From assembly GCA_049515555.1 (NCBI GenBank), contig JBEKTY010000166.1, positions 1 through 17,459 of the forward strand: 17,459 nt of DNA. Reading direction: 5' to 3'. The notes below the pieces were generated by a model, which did not search any database, was not told the DNA's origin, and saw only the letters and a program-made list of their open reading frames with translations. This document shows, piece by piece, positions 1 to 7,064 of this stretch (within the stretch, counting starts at the first letter, position 1; each line of letters begins with the position of its first letter). A program made the translations under genes and the position numbers. This DNA comes from JBEKTY01 sp049515555. GTDB taxonomy: Bacteria > Planctomycetota > Planctomycetia > Pirellulales > Thermoguttaceae.

Positions 1-573
<573 letters not shown>

Positions 574-629
574 CCCTAAATCCCCAAATCCCTCAACCCC
601 TTAACCCCTTAATCCCTCAGCCCCTTATT
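574..629. repeat. Octamer tandem array (CCCTAAAT-type), 7 units
   Basis: Seven consecutive 8-bp units are visible: CCCTAAAT, CCCCAAAT, CCCTCAAC, CCCTTAAC, CCCTTAAT, CCCTCAGC and CCCTTATT. The array ends 26 bp before the ATG of the CydA-like gene. It belongs to the same degenerate octamer family as the arrays at 2096, 10913 and 17230. The complementary strand carries regularly spaced G3-G4 runs. Confidence 0.8.
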
Positions 630-655
630 CGTCTGTCCTGGCGGAGTCGATTCGT

Positions 656-2035
656 ATGCACTATCCCTGGTGGTATGTCCCGCAACTGACCGCCCCCATG
701 CTGATCGCCGTCATCTCCGTGGTCCACATACTCGTTTCTCACTATGCGGTCGGCGGCGGGCTGTTCCTGGCCGTTGAGACCACCTATGCCTATCGAACCG
801 GGAACCGCAATTACTTGGCCTATCTGAAACGGCATGCCAAGTTCTTCGTGCTGCTGACTGTCCCCTTTGGGGCCATTACCGGCGTGGGGATCTGGTGGAC
901 CATCGGCCTGGCTTCGCCCTTGGCCACGCGGGTGCTGATCCGGACCTTCGTCTTCGGCTGGGCCACCGAATACGTGTTCTTCGTGGCCGAGATTGTTTCC
1001 GCCTTTGCGTTCTACTATTTCTGGGGCCGGCTGCCGCAGAAGGTACACACGATCATCGTCTGGATCTACGGCCTGTCGGCCTGGGCCAGCCTGGTGATTA
1101 TCGCCGCTATTACGGCCTTCATGCTCGATCCGGGCACCTGGCCTTTGGACCATGATTTCTGGAGCGCGGTGATGAACCGCCAGGCCCTGCCGCAGATCGT
1201 CTCGCGGACCGGCGGGGCGCTGCTGCTCAGCTCGCTCTATGTCTATCTGCACGCCGCACTGACGATCCGCGACGTGAAGCTGCATGGGCTGATCGAATCG
1301 CGATCGACCCGGCCGGCCTTGCTCGGCGCGGTGCTGGTGACGCTGGGCGGGGGCTGGTGGTACGCGGTGCTGCCCGAGTCGGCCCGGGCCGCCCTGGCCG
1401 CCGCGCCCGTCCTGAACGTGCTCATGGTTCTGCTGTTCGCCTCGACGGCCATCGTCTTCGTGTTGCTGTACCTCGGGCCGCACCGCAACCCGGGCTGGAT
1501 CTTCTCGCCGGGCTTCGCCGCCAGCCTGCTGCTGTTCGGGGTGATCGGCATGAGCACGGGCGAGTTCATCCGCGAGGCGGTGCGCAAGCCTTATATCTGC
1601 TATAACGTCGTGCTGGGCAGCCAGGAGCTGCCCGGCGAGGTCGCCCGGATTCGCGAAGCGGGCTACCTGGAAAGCGGACGGTGGACCAAGGCCTTCGTGC
1701 AGGCCCAGTATCCGCAGTTGATCGGCCTGGACGGCCATATTGATCGGGAGCACCTGAGCGGGCTTCCCAAGCCCGACCGGGCTACCCTCGGCGGCCTGAT
1801 CTTCCAGTACCATTGCAACGATTGCCACGCCTTGCGGGCGGGTTACTCGCCCGTCGGACCGCTGGTGCAAGGCTGGACGCCGGCCATGATCCGCGCTTTG
1901 GTCACGGACCTGAACCGCACGCGGTTCACCATGCCGCCCTGGTCGGGCACGCCGCAGGAGGCCGAATTGCTCGTCACCTATCTGTCGGACCTTTCGCCGG
2001 ACCGCCCCGGCGGAATGCTCCCCGAGGGCCTGTAG
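656..2035 (+). CDS. Cytochrome bd-type oxidase subunit I-like protein fused to cytochrome c
   Basis: Probable terminal oxidase subunit, passing electrons from a quinol or cytochrome c pool to oxygen in the cytoplasmic membrane. The 459-residue protein has about eight hydrophobic segments in residues 11-305. These resemble CydA: H24 and H30 precede E41 in the first helix, E105 and E112 lie in the third, followed by FYYFWGRLPQKVH, and REAVRKPY (306-313) resembles the CydA GRQPW region. The membrane part is shorter than classical CydA, with no obvious long Q-loop. Residues about 376-447 form a cytochrome c domain with CNDCH at 387-391 and M426 as the likely distal ligand. A GGAG at 643-646, 9 nt upstream, supports the ATG. 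The next gene follows after 120 bp on the same strand. The cytochrome-c-fused layout fits the described OR-C branch of the bd superfamily, an assignment made from memory. There is no classical CydB in the window. Confidence 0.85.
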   Translation: MHYPWWYVPQLTAPMLIAVISVVHILVSHYAVGGGLFLAVETTYAYRTGNRNYLAYLKRHAKFFVLLTVPFGAITGVGIWWTIGLASPLATRVLIRTFVFGWATEYVFFVAEIVSAFAFYYFWGRLPQKVHTIIVWIYGLSAWASLVIIAAITAFMLDPGTWPLDHDFWSAVMNRQALPQIVSRTGGALLLSSLYVYLHAALTIRDVKLHGLIESRSTRPALLGAVLVTLGGGWWYAVLPESARAALAAAPVLNVLMVLLFASTAIVFVLLYLGPHRNPGWIFSPGFAASLLLFGVIGMSTGEFIREAVRKPYICYNVVLGSQELPGEVARIREAGYLESGRWTKAFVQAQYPQLIGLDGHIDREHLSGLPKPDRATLGGLIFQYHCNDCHALRAGYSPVGPLVQGWTPAMIRALVTDLNRTRFTMPPWSGTPQEAELLVTYLSDLSPDRPGGMLPEGL

Positions 2036-2053
2036 CGGCAAGAATGATTACCA

Positions 2054-2081
2054 ATTGAAAATTGAAGATTGCAAATTGCAA
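2054..2081. repeat. ATTGMAR heptamer array, 4 units
   Basis: Four exact-length 7-bp units (ATTGAAA, ATTGAAG, ATTGCAA, ATTGCAA) lie 18 bp after the stop of the oxidase subunit I-like gene and directly before an octamer array. The AT-rich composition is unlike the surrounding coding DNA. Confidence 0.75.
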
Positions 2082-2095
2082 AATGAGCAGCCCCC

Positions 2096-2152
2096 AAATC
2101 CCCAAATCCCCAAATCCCCAAATCCCTAAATCCCTAAATCCCCAAATCCCCC
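2096..2152. repeat. AAATCCCC octamer array, 7 units, abutting a start codon
   Basis: Seven 8-bp units, five AAATCCCC and two AAATCCCT, end 3 bp before the ATG at 2156. The array occupies the place where a ribosome-binding site would be. The complementary strand reads as GGGGATTT repeats, with seven G3-G4 runs separated by 4-5 nt, so a G-quadruplex is possible on the template strand. Confidence 0.85.
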
Positions 2153-2155
2153 GCC

Positions 2156-3295
2156 ATGGACCCCAAGACTCTAATTGATACGTCGCTGGCCGTGGGCCTG
2201 CCCGCCCCGATCTGGTTTATCGAGCTGTTCAAGTGGCTGGGGTTCACCCTGCACACTGTTCCGATGAACCTCTGGTACGCGGGCCTGCCGCTGGCCATGC
2301 TGCTGACCCTGGGCCGTGGCGAGCAGGGCCGGCGACTGGCCGCGCGGCTAATGGCCCAAATGCCCATCCTGCTGGCCCTGGGCATCAACTTCGGCATCGT
2401 GCCGCTGCTGTTCATTCAGGTGGGGTTCGCCCAGGTGTTCTACCCGGCCACGATCCTGATGGCCTGGTTCTGGCTGGGGGTGATCGTGCTACTGGTGCCG
2501 GCCTATTACGGCGTGTACGTGTACGCCCTGGGGCTGGCCGGGGGCCGTGCGATGTCCGGCTGGCGCCGCCTGTCGGGCTGGGCCTCCGCCGCGCTGCTGC
2601 TGGCCGTGGGCTTCATCTTCGCCAACGCCATGAGCACGATCGAGAACGGCAAGGGCTGGCCCGCGATGTGGCTGGAACATAGCTTCCACGGGGCGACCTA
2701 CGGCACGGCCCTGAACGTGGCCGATCCGCGGCTGTGGCCCCGCTGGCTGCTGATGTTCGGCCTGGCCCTGACGACGACCGCAGCCTGGATGGCCATCGAC
2801 TCGGCCTGGCTCGCCCGGCGCGAGCCGCCCGAGTATCGGGCCTGGGCCAAGCGCTTCTCCTGGAAGCTGTACACCTTTGGCGCTGCGTGGTTCCTGGCGG
2901 CCGGGGCCTGGTATAGCTTGGTCACCTGGCCGCCGGCGACCAAGGAGGTGATGTTCCATGGCCCCTGGCTCTTGCTGACCGTGGCCGCGGCCGCTGCTCC
3001 CGCCGCCGCCTGGCTGTTGCTGACCCTGGCCCAGCCGCGTAAGGCGCCCATCGGCCGCTCTCTGGCCGCGCTGGTGGGCCTGGCGCAGTTCGGCGCCCTG
3101 GGCATCAACGCCGCCGGCCGCCAATGGGTGCAGCACCTCGAAATCCGCCCCTACTTCGACATCCTCAGCCAGCCCACCGAAGTGCAATGGTCGCCGCTGG
3201 TCGTCTTCCTGCTGGCCTTTGTGGCCGGGCTGGGCCTGGTCGGCTGGATGCTGTACCAGGTGGCCAAAGTCGCCGGCCAGCCGGAGGCGGCATAG
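2156..3295 (+). CDS. Multi-pass membrane protein, probable second subunit of the bd-type oxidase
   Basis: A 379-residue protein with roughly nine hydrophobic segments. It opens with a conserved-looking FTLHTVPMNLWYAG (residues 30-43, H33), then GINFGIVPLLFIQVGFAQVF (76-95). Near the C-terminus GRQW (321-324) recalls the GRQPW region of CydA, and the preceding protein has RKPY in the equivalent place, so the two subunits may be distant paralogues. It follows the CydA-like gene on the same strand and probably fills the CydB position in the complex. The ATG has no Shine-Dalgarno sequence because an octamer repeat array runs up to 3 bp before it. Translation would have to depend on coupling, an unstructured leader or another start. 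The function is inferred mainly from the neighbour; a generic membrane protein is the alternative. Confidence 0.75.
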   Translation: MDPKTLIDTSLAVGLPAPIWFIELFKWLGFTLHTVPMNLWYAGLPLAMLLTLGRGEQGRRLAARLMAQMPILLALGINFGIVPLLFIQVGFAQVFYPATILMAWFWLGVIVLLVPAYYGVYVYALGLAGGRAMSGWRRLSGWASAALLLAVGFIFANAMSTIENGKGWPAMWLEHSFHGATYGTALNVADPRLWPRWLLMFGLALTTTAAWMAIDSAWLARREPPEYRAWAKRFSWKLYTFGAAWFLAAGAWYSLVTWPPATKEVMFHGPWLLLTVAAAAAPAAAWLLLTLAQPRKAPIGRSLAALVGLAQFGALGINAAGRQWVQHLEIRPYFDILSQPTEVQWSPLVVFLLAFVAGLGLVGWMLYQVAKVAGQPEAA

Positions 3296-3305
3296 CGGCA
3301 CGCCC

Positions 3306-3336
3306 CGACCTCACCGAGGTGAACTCGGTGGGGTCG
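3306..3336 (+). terminator. Hairpin after the oxidase operon
   Basis: Arms of 13 bp (CGACCTCACCGAG and CTCGGTGGGGTCG) pair with one mismatch around a 5-nt loop, 10 bp after the stop at 3295. There is no T-tract, so this is a terminator-like hairpin or a 3' mRNA-stabilising structure rather than a proven intrinsic terminator. Confidence 0.45.
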
Positions 3337-3365
3337 TTGAGGAACTCGCGCCGGCGGTGCGCGTC

Positions 3366-3430
3366 GGGTGCCACTGCTGGCTTGCCCAGCAGTGATTCTT
3401 GCCCTGCTGGGCAAGCCAGCAGTGGCACCC
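3366..3430. repeat. Perfect 27-bp-arm palindrome between convergent genes
   Basis: The arms at 3366-3392 and 3404-3430 are perfect reverse complements over 27 bp around an 11-nt loop. Each arm contains GGGTGCCACTGCTGG or its complement, as in the repeats at 121-278, 5238-5260 and 10786-10814. It lies between the end of the oxidase operon and the end of the convergent exported-protein gene. It could end transcription from both sides, but the sequence motif recurs inside a gene, which points to a dispersed repeat rather than a dedicated terminator. Confidence 0.85.
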
Positions 3431-3484
3431 ACTTCCACGGCCCTCATCCCGTGTGCCCTGGCAACCGCTGCCCGGAGCCTTTCG

Positions 3485-5137
3485 TTACTTCTTATCGGCC
3501 AACTTCTTGACCAGGGCCTTGAGCTCCTCGACTTGGCTCCGGAGTTCCTGGACCTGGCTACGGAGCTGCTCGATCGCCGGACACGTCCATTGCGGTGCGG
3601 GGCCGAGGTTGGCGGGTTGGCCGGGCATCGGCATCGGCGCCTGCCCGCCAGGCTGCGGGCCCGGGCGATTCAGCCAGTACATCAGCGGCTGGCCCGGCAG
3701 CGGCGCGCCCGGCGGGATCCACGCGCCGCCCGGCGGGGGGAAAGGAGCGGCGGCCGGCTCGAACGTCTGACGCAACTCGCCTTCGATGCGCTCCAGCTTC
3801 TCCCACAGCTCGTGGGCTTCGGCCTTCTTATCGGGGCCCAAGGCCTCGAGCTTCTGGGACGCCTGCCAAGCCTGCTCGGCCAGCTCGTGTTGGCGCTTGA
3901 CCTTTTCGCGCATGCGGGCCTTGGCCGCGTTCATGGCCTGCTCGAAGGGATCGCACGTCTTCGGCTGGGCCTTGTTGGCCTCGACCCGCACGTCCCCTCC
4001 CTCGCTGATAGTCACCTGGATGCCGCCGCCGGGAAGCTGGGTCACCTTGACGCCCGACGGTTTCTTTTCGCCGGGTTTCCCACCTGGACTGGAGGCATTG
4101 CCGGTGATGGTCAGCGTGCCGTCCTTGACGGTGATGCCGCCGACGTGGGCCTTGGCGTCGCTGATGGTCAGCGTGCCCTCGCCGGTGCGGATTAGCGTCT
4201 GCCCGGGGCCCTTGACCGGGGCGCCAGGGGCCAAGCCGCCCTGCCCGCCTGCCGCATACGGCGCCTTCATGGCCTCCTTTTGCTGATCGGTGAGCAGCCC
4301 GCCTATCTTTTCCGCCAGCTTGCCGAAGGCCTGCCAATCCATCTTGGGGTTCTGGCCCTTCGCCAGGTCGTCGACCAGCGTTTGGACCTTCTTCATCTGC
4401 TCGTCGGTCAGCTTAGCCCGCGCGTACACCGCCTTGACGTACATCATGGCCCGGTGCTTGACGATCGTCGCCTTCTGCTCGGACGTGAGGATGTTCTGGA
4501 TCGTCTCGGGCAACTTGCGCCCCAGGGCCTCGTGGTCGGCGGCCTTGGCCAACTCGCCGTAGGCGGCGCGGGCCTTCTCGATTTGCTCGCCGCTGAGCTG
4601 TACCGGGTCGGTCAGGTTCTTGATCCAGGCCGTCATCCGCTGCTCCTGCTGCTTGGCCTGTTGCTCGGGCGTCAGGACGGCGTCCAATTCCTTCTGGTAT
4701 TTTTTGAAGACTTCCTGCATGGGGGCGTATGCCTCCTGGTAGGCCTTCTGGGCCTTGGCGATAGCTTCCTTGTCCTTGCCCTTGAAGGCCGCTGCCATGG
4801 CGGCGGCGGCCGCCTTGAGCCGCTCGGCATTCTGGGCCTGGAAGTCCTGTTGGGCCTTGTCGCGGGCCTCGATGATGGCGGTCATGGCCTTTTTCTGGGC
4901 GTCGGTCAGGTGCACGGTCTTGTCGATGCTTTCGATGTACCACGCGGCGGCGGACTTTCCCCCGCCCCACACAGTCGTAGTCCCCCCGGGCACGTCAAAA
5001 GTCGAAGCGCCAGAGAACACCGCGACGCCGGCGGCGGGCTTGGCCGCACCTCCGCCCGCCTTGGGCTGCTCGCCGGCCCACCCCTTGGCCGCGCTCGCCA
5101 CGACAATCGCCACCAACAACACGAATAGTCGGTTCAT
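3485..5137 (-). CDS. Exported helical protein with six LTxxQ-type motifs and a C-terminal coiled coil
   Basis: The ATG at 5137 is preferred over an in-frame start 31 codons upstream: AGGAGA lies 8 nt before it, and residues 1-21 then form a signal peptide (hydrophobic VLLVAIVVASAA). The mature 550-residue protein has LTxxQ-like motifs at 77 (LTDAQ), 155 (LTPEQ), 181 (LSGEQ), 217 (LTSEQ), 243 (LTDEQ) and 282 (LTDQQ), separated by Lys/Ala/Gln-rich helices. LTxxQ is the hallmark of the Spy/CpxP periplasmic chaperone-sensor family, which normally has two copies in about 150 residues. Residues 311-390 look like beta strands (GTLTI repeated). A Pro/Gly-rich linker (462-517) leads to a heptad coiled coil (519-548). 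The role is unknown; a periplasmic chaperone or cell-envelope stress protein is a family-based guess. It follows the XPB gene by 133 bp, and a shared transcript is uncertain. Confidence 0.75.
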   Translation of the reverse strand: MNRLFVLLVAIVVASAAKGWAGEQPKAGGGAAKPAAGVAVFSGASTFDVPGGTTTVWGGGKSAAAWYIESIDKTVHLTDAQKKAMTAIIEARDKAQQDFQAQNAERLKAAAAAMAAAFKGKDKEAIAKAQKAYQEAYAPMQEVFKKYQKELDAVLTPEQQAKQQEQRMTAWIKNLTDPVQLSGEQIEKARAAYGELAKAADHEALGRKLPETIQNILTSEQKATIVKHRAMMYVKAVYARAKLTDEQMKKVQTLVDDLAKGQNPKMDWQAFGKLAEKIGGLLTDQQKEAMKAPYAAGGQGGLAPGAPVKGPGQTLIRTGEGTLTISDAKAHVGGITVKDGTLTITGNASSPGGKPGEKKPSGVKVTQLPGGGIQVTISEGGDVRVEANKAQPKTCDPFEQAMNAAKARMREKVKRQHELAEQAWQASQKLEALGPDKKAEAHELWEKLERIEGELRQTFEPAAAPFPPPGGAWIPPGAPLPGQPLMYWLNRPGPQPGGQAPMPMPGQPANLGPAPQWTCPAIEQLRSQVQELRSQVEELKALVKKLADKK

Positions 5138-5237
5138 TGTGCGTCTCCTCTGGGGCCAGAGTGGCTGCTCCCGGCGAGGCCCCCTTCCACCGGAGAGGTT
5201 GTTAGCAAATCGAACGCCCCAATTATGCACGGGCGGG

Positions 5238-5260
5238 CACTGCTGGACAAGCCAGCAGTG
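5238..5260. repeat. Short palindrome CACTGCTGG-acaag-CCAGCAGTG
   Basis: The 9-bp perfect arms and 5-nt loop are identical to copies at 250-272 and 10786-10808. This copy lies in the 133-bp gap between the XPB-type gene and the exported-protein gene, 11 bp after the XPB stop codon. It could serve as a 3' hairpin. Confidence 0.8.
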
Positions 5261-5270
5261 GCAGCCAAGT

Positions 5271-6944
5271 TCAAGACGCGTCGCGGATTTCGTAGGCGTA
5301 GCCCTGTTCGCACAGAAAGAGCTGCCGCTTCAGGGCGAAGTCCTGCTCGACCGTATCGCGGGTGACGATGGTGTAGAAGTGGGCCTGGTTCGTGCCGGGC
5401 TTGGGGCGCAGGATGCGTCCCAGCCGCTGGGCCTCCTCCTGCCGCGAGCCGAACGTGCCCGAGACCTGGATGGCCACGGCCGCGTCGGGCAGATCCACGG
5501 CGAAGTTGGCGATCTTCGACACGGCCAGCACGCCGATCCGCCCCGCCTTGAACTCCTCGTAGATCGCATCCCGCTTGCGCTGCGCCGTCGTGCCGGTCAG
5601 GACGGGCACGCCCAATTCCGCCGCGATGTGCTTGATCTGCTCGACGTACATGCCGATGATCAGCGTGGGCTCGCCCGGGTGCCGCCTGAGCACCTCGCGC
5701 ACGGCGGCCAGCTTGAGCGGGTTCTCCGCGGCGGCGCGGAACTTCTGCCGGGCATCGGCCAGGGCGTAGGGCATCCGCAGCTCCTCGGGCAGCGGCAGGC
5801 GGATCTCGGTGCAGGCCGCCGTGGCGATCCAGCCCTCGCCCTCCAGCACCTTCCACGGCACGTCCACCTTCTTGGGGCCGATCAGGGCGAAGACGTCGTC
5901 CTCGCGGCCGTCCTCGCGGACCAGCGTGGCCGTCAGTCCCAGCCGCCGCCGGGCCTGAAGGCCCGCCGTCACCTGGAACACGGGCGCCGGCAGCAGATGC
6001 ACCTCGTCGTAGATGATCAGGCCCCAGTTCCGCTGGTCGAACAGCGCCAGGTGCGCAAACTGGGCGTCTTCCCGCGGCCGCCAGGTCATGATGTTGTAGG
6101 TGGCCACGGTCACCGGCCGCACGTCCTTCGTCGAGCCGCTGTACTCGCCGATCTGGTCGGCCTGGAGCGTGGTCTTGTCCAGCAGCTCGGCGATCCACTG
6201 CCGGGTGGCCGTCACGCTGGTGGTCAGCACGAGGGTCGAGGACTGGACTTCGGCCATGCAGGCCATGCCCACGATCGTCTTGCCCGCCCCGCAGGGCAGG
6301 ACGATGACGCCCGAGCCGCCGCGCTGGCTGCCGCCGGCATGAAAGACCTTGGCCGCATCCTGTTGATAGTGCCGCAAGGCGAAGGGGGCCCCGGCGGCGG
6401 TCAGCGCACGCAGCGCGATGGTCAGCGGCTCGCCCTCGCGGTATCCGGCCAAATCTTCGGCGGGAAAGCCGATCTTGACCAGGGCCTGTTTGATCCGTCC
6501 CCGGGCGGCCGGCTCGATGCGGAAGGCCAGCGGCGACAGCCGGGCGGCCAAGAGCGGCGCGACGTGCTTGTTGCGGCCGACCTCTTCCGCCAGCGGCCGG
6601 TCGGCCGCCCACAGGACCAAGCCCGTCTCGTCGCGCTCCAGCCGCAGCCGCCCGTAACGCGAGGCGAACTCGCGAATCTCGACGGCCACGTGCTGCGGCA
6701 CGTCGTACTTCGAGAACTCCTGCAAGGTCTCGACGATCTCGGCCGTGGCGATCCCCGCCGCGCAGGCGTTCCAGATCGACAGCGGCGTGATGCGGTAGGT
6801 GTGCACGTGCTCAGGCGACTTGATCAACTCGGCGAAGCGGGCCAGGCCGTCCCGCGCCGCCTCGTAGCGCGGGCTGTCGACCTCGACCAGCACCGTGTGG
6901 TCGCCCTGCACGATCAGCGGATTCTCCGGCCGGTGAATGCTCAT
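5271..6944 (-). CDS. XPB/Rad25-type DEAH superfamily 2 DNA helicase
   Basis: ATP-dependent DNA-opening helicase of the XPB (ERCC3) family, 557 residues. Helicase motifs are in order: PCGAGKT (217-223, Walker A), DEVH (313-316, Walker B), LTAT (337-340, motif III) and RED (343-345), the family's RED motif, directly after motif III. Motif V is near 474-484, and motif VI QEEAQRLGRILRP is at 502-514. The N-terminal 150 residues match the helicase-associated domain that precedes the motor in bacterial XPB proteins. No clear Shine-Dalgarno sequence precedes the ATG. The gene follows yhaN on the same strand after 120 bp, suggesting that it supplies strand opening for the same DNA-end-processing pathway. 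In archaea and eukaryotes XPB works in repair or promoter opening; the bacterial role is less defined. Confidence 0.92.
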   Translation of the reverse strand: MSIHRPENPLIVQGDHTVLVEVDSPRYEAARDGLARFAELIKSPEHVHTYRITPLSIWNACAAGIATAEIVETLQEFSKYDVPQHVAVEIREFASRYGRLRLERDETGLVLWAADRPLAEEVGRNKHVAPLLAARLSPLAFRIEPAARGRIKQALVKIGFPAEDLAGYREGEPLTIALRALTAAGAPFALRHYQQDAAKVFHAGGSQRGGSGVIVLPCGAGKTIVGMACMAEVQSSTLVLTTSVTATRQWIAELLDKTTLQADQIGEYSGSTKDVRPVTVATYNIMTWRPREDAQFAHLALFDQRNWGLIIYDEVHLLPAPVFQVTAGLQARRRLGLTATLVREDGREDDVFALIGPKKVDVPWKVLEGEGWIATAACTEIRLPLPEELRMPYALADARQKFRAAAENPLKLAAVREVLRRHPGEPTLIIGMYVEQIKHIAAELGVPVLTGTTAQRKRDAIYEEFKAGRIGVLAVSKIANFAVDLPDAAVAIQVSGTFGSRQEEAQRLGRILRPKPGTNQAHFYTIVTRDTVEQDFALKRQLFLCEQGYAYEIRDAS

Positions 6945-6959
6945 CGCGGCACGACGTAA

Positions 6960-7020
6960 ATGACCAACGACGACGGATGACCGATCGCAGGGAGTTTCTT
7001 AGTCATTGGTGCTTGGTCAT
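6960..7020. repeat. Degenerate ATGACCAA inverted repeats between yhaN and the XPB gene
   Basis: ATGACCAA (6960-6967) and its reverse complement TTGGTCAT (7013-7020) bracket further partial matches (GATGACCG, AGTCATTGG) in the gap upstream of the XPB start. This looks like a worn member of the 7-8 bp repeat families seen elsewhere in the window. It replaces any recognisable ribosome-binding site for the XPB gene. Confidence 0.4.
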
Positions 7021-7064
7021 GGGTCGTTTCTCACCGGATCCCGGACCGGCGTGGCGCCGTAGGG

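Noticed and set aside
617..2041. Long minus-strand open frame (474 codons) opposite the CydA-like gene
   Set aside because: Its Gln/Arg/Gly/Pro-rich composition is that of a GC-rich antisense shadow, and the plus strand has clear helices and a CxxCH motif.
2054..2152. CRISPR array or telomere
   Set aside because: Units are 7-8 bp with no spacers. The likeness to telomeric CCCTAAA repeats is only in composition, and the array is short and internal.
4755..6959. 734-codon plus-strand open frame
   Set aside because: It runs antisense across two genes and their gap, has no domain, and contains long Arg/Gly/His/Gln-rich stretches typical of shadows.
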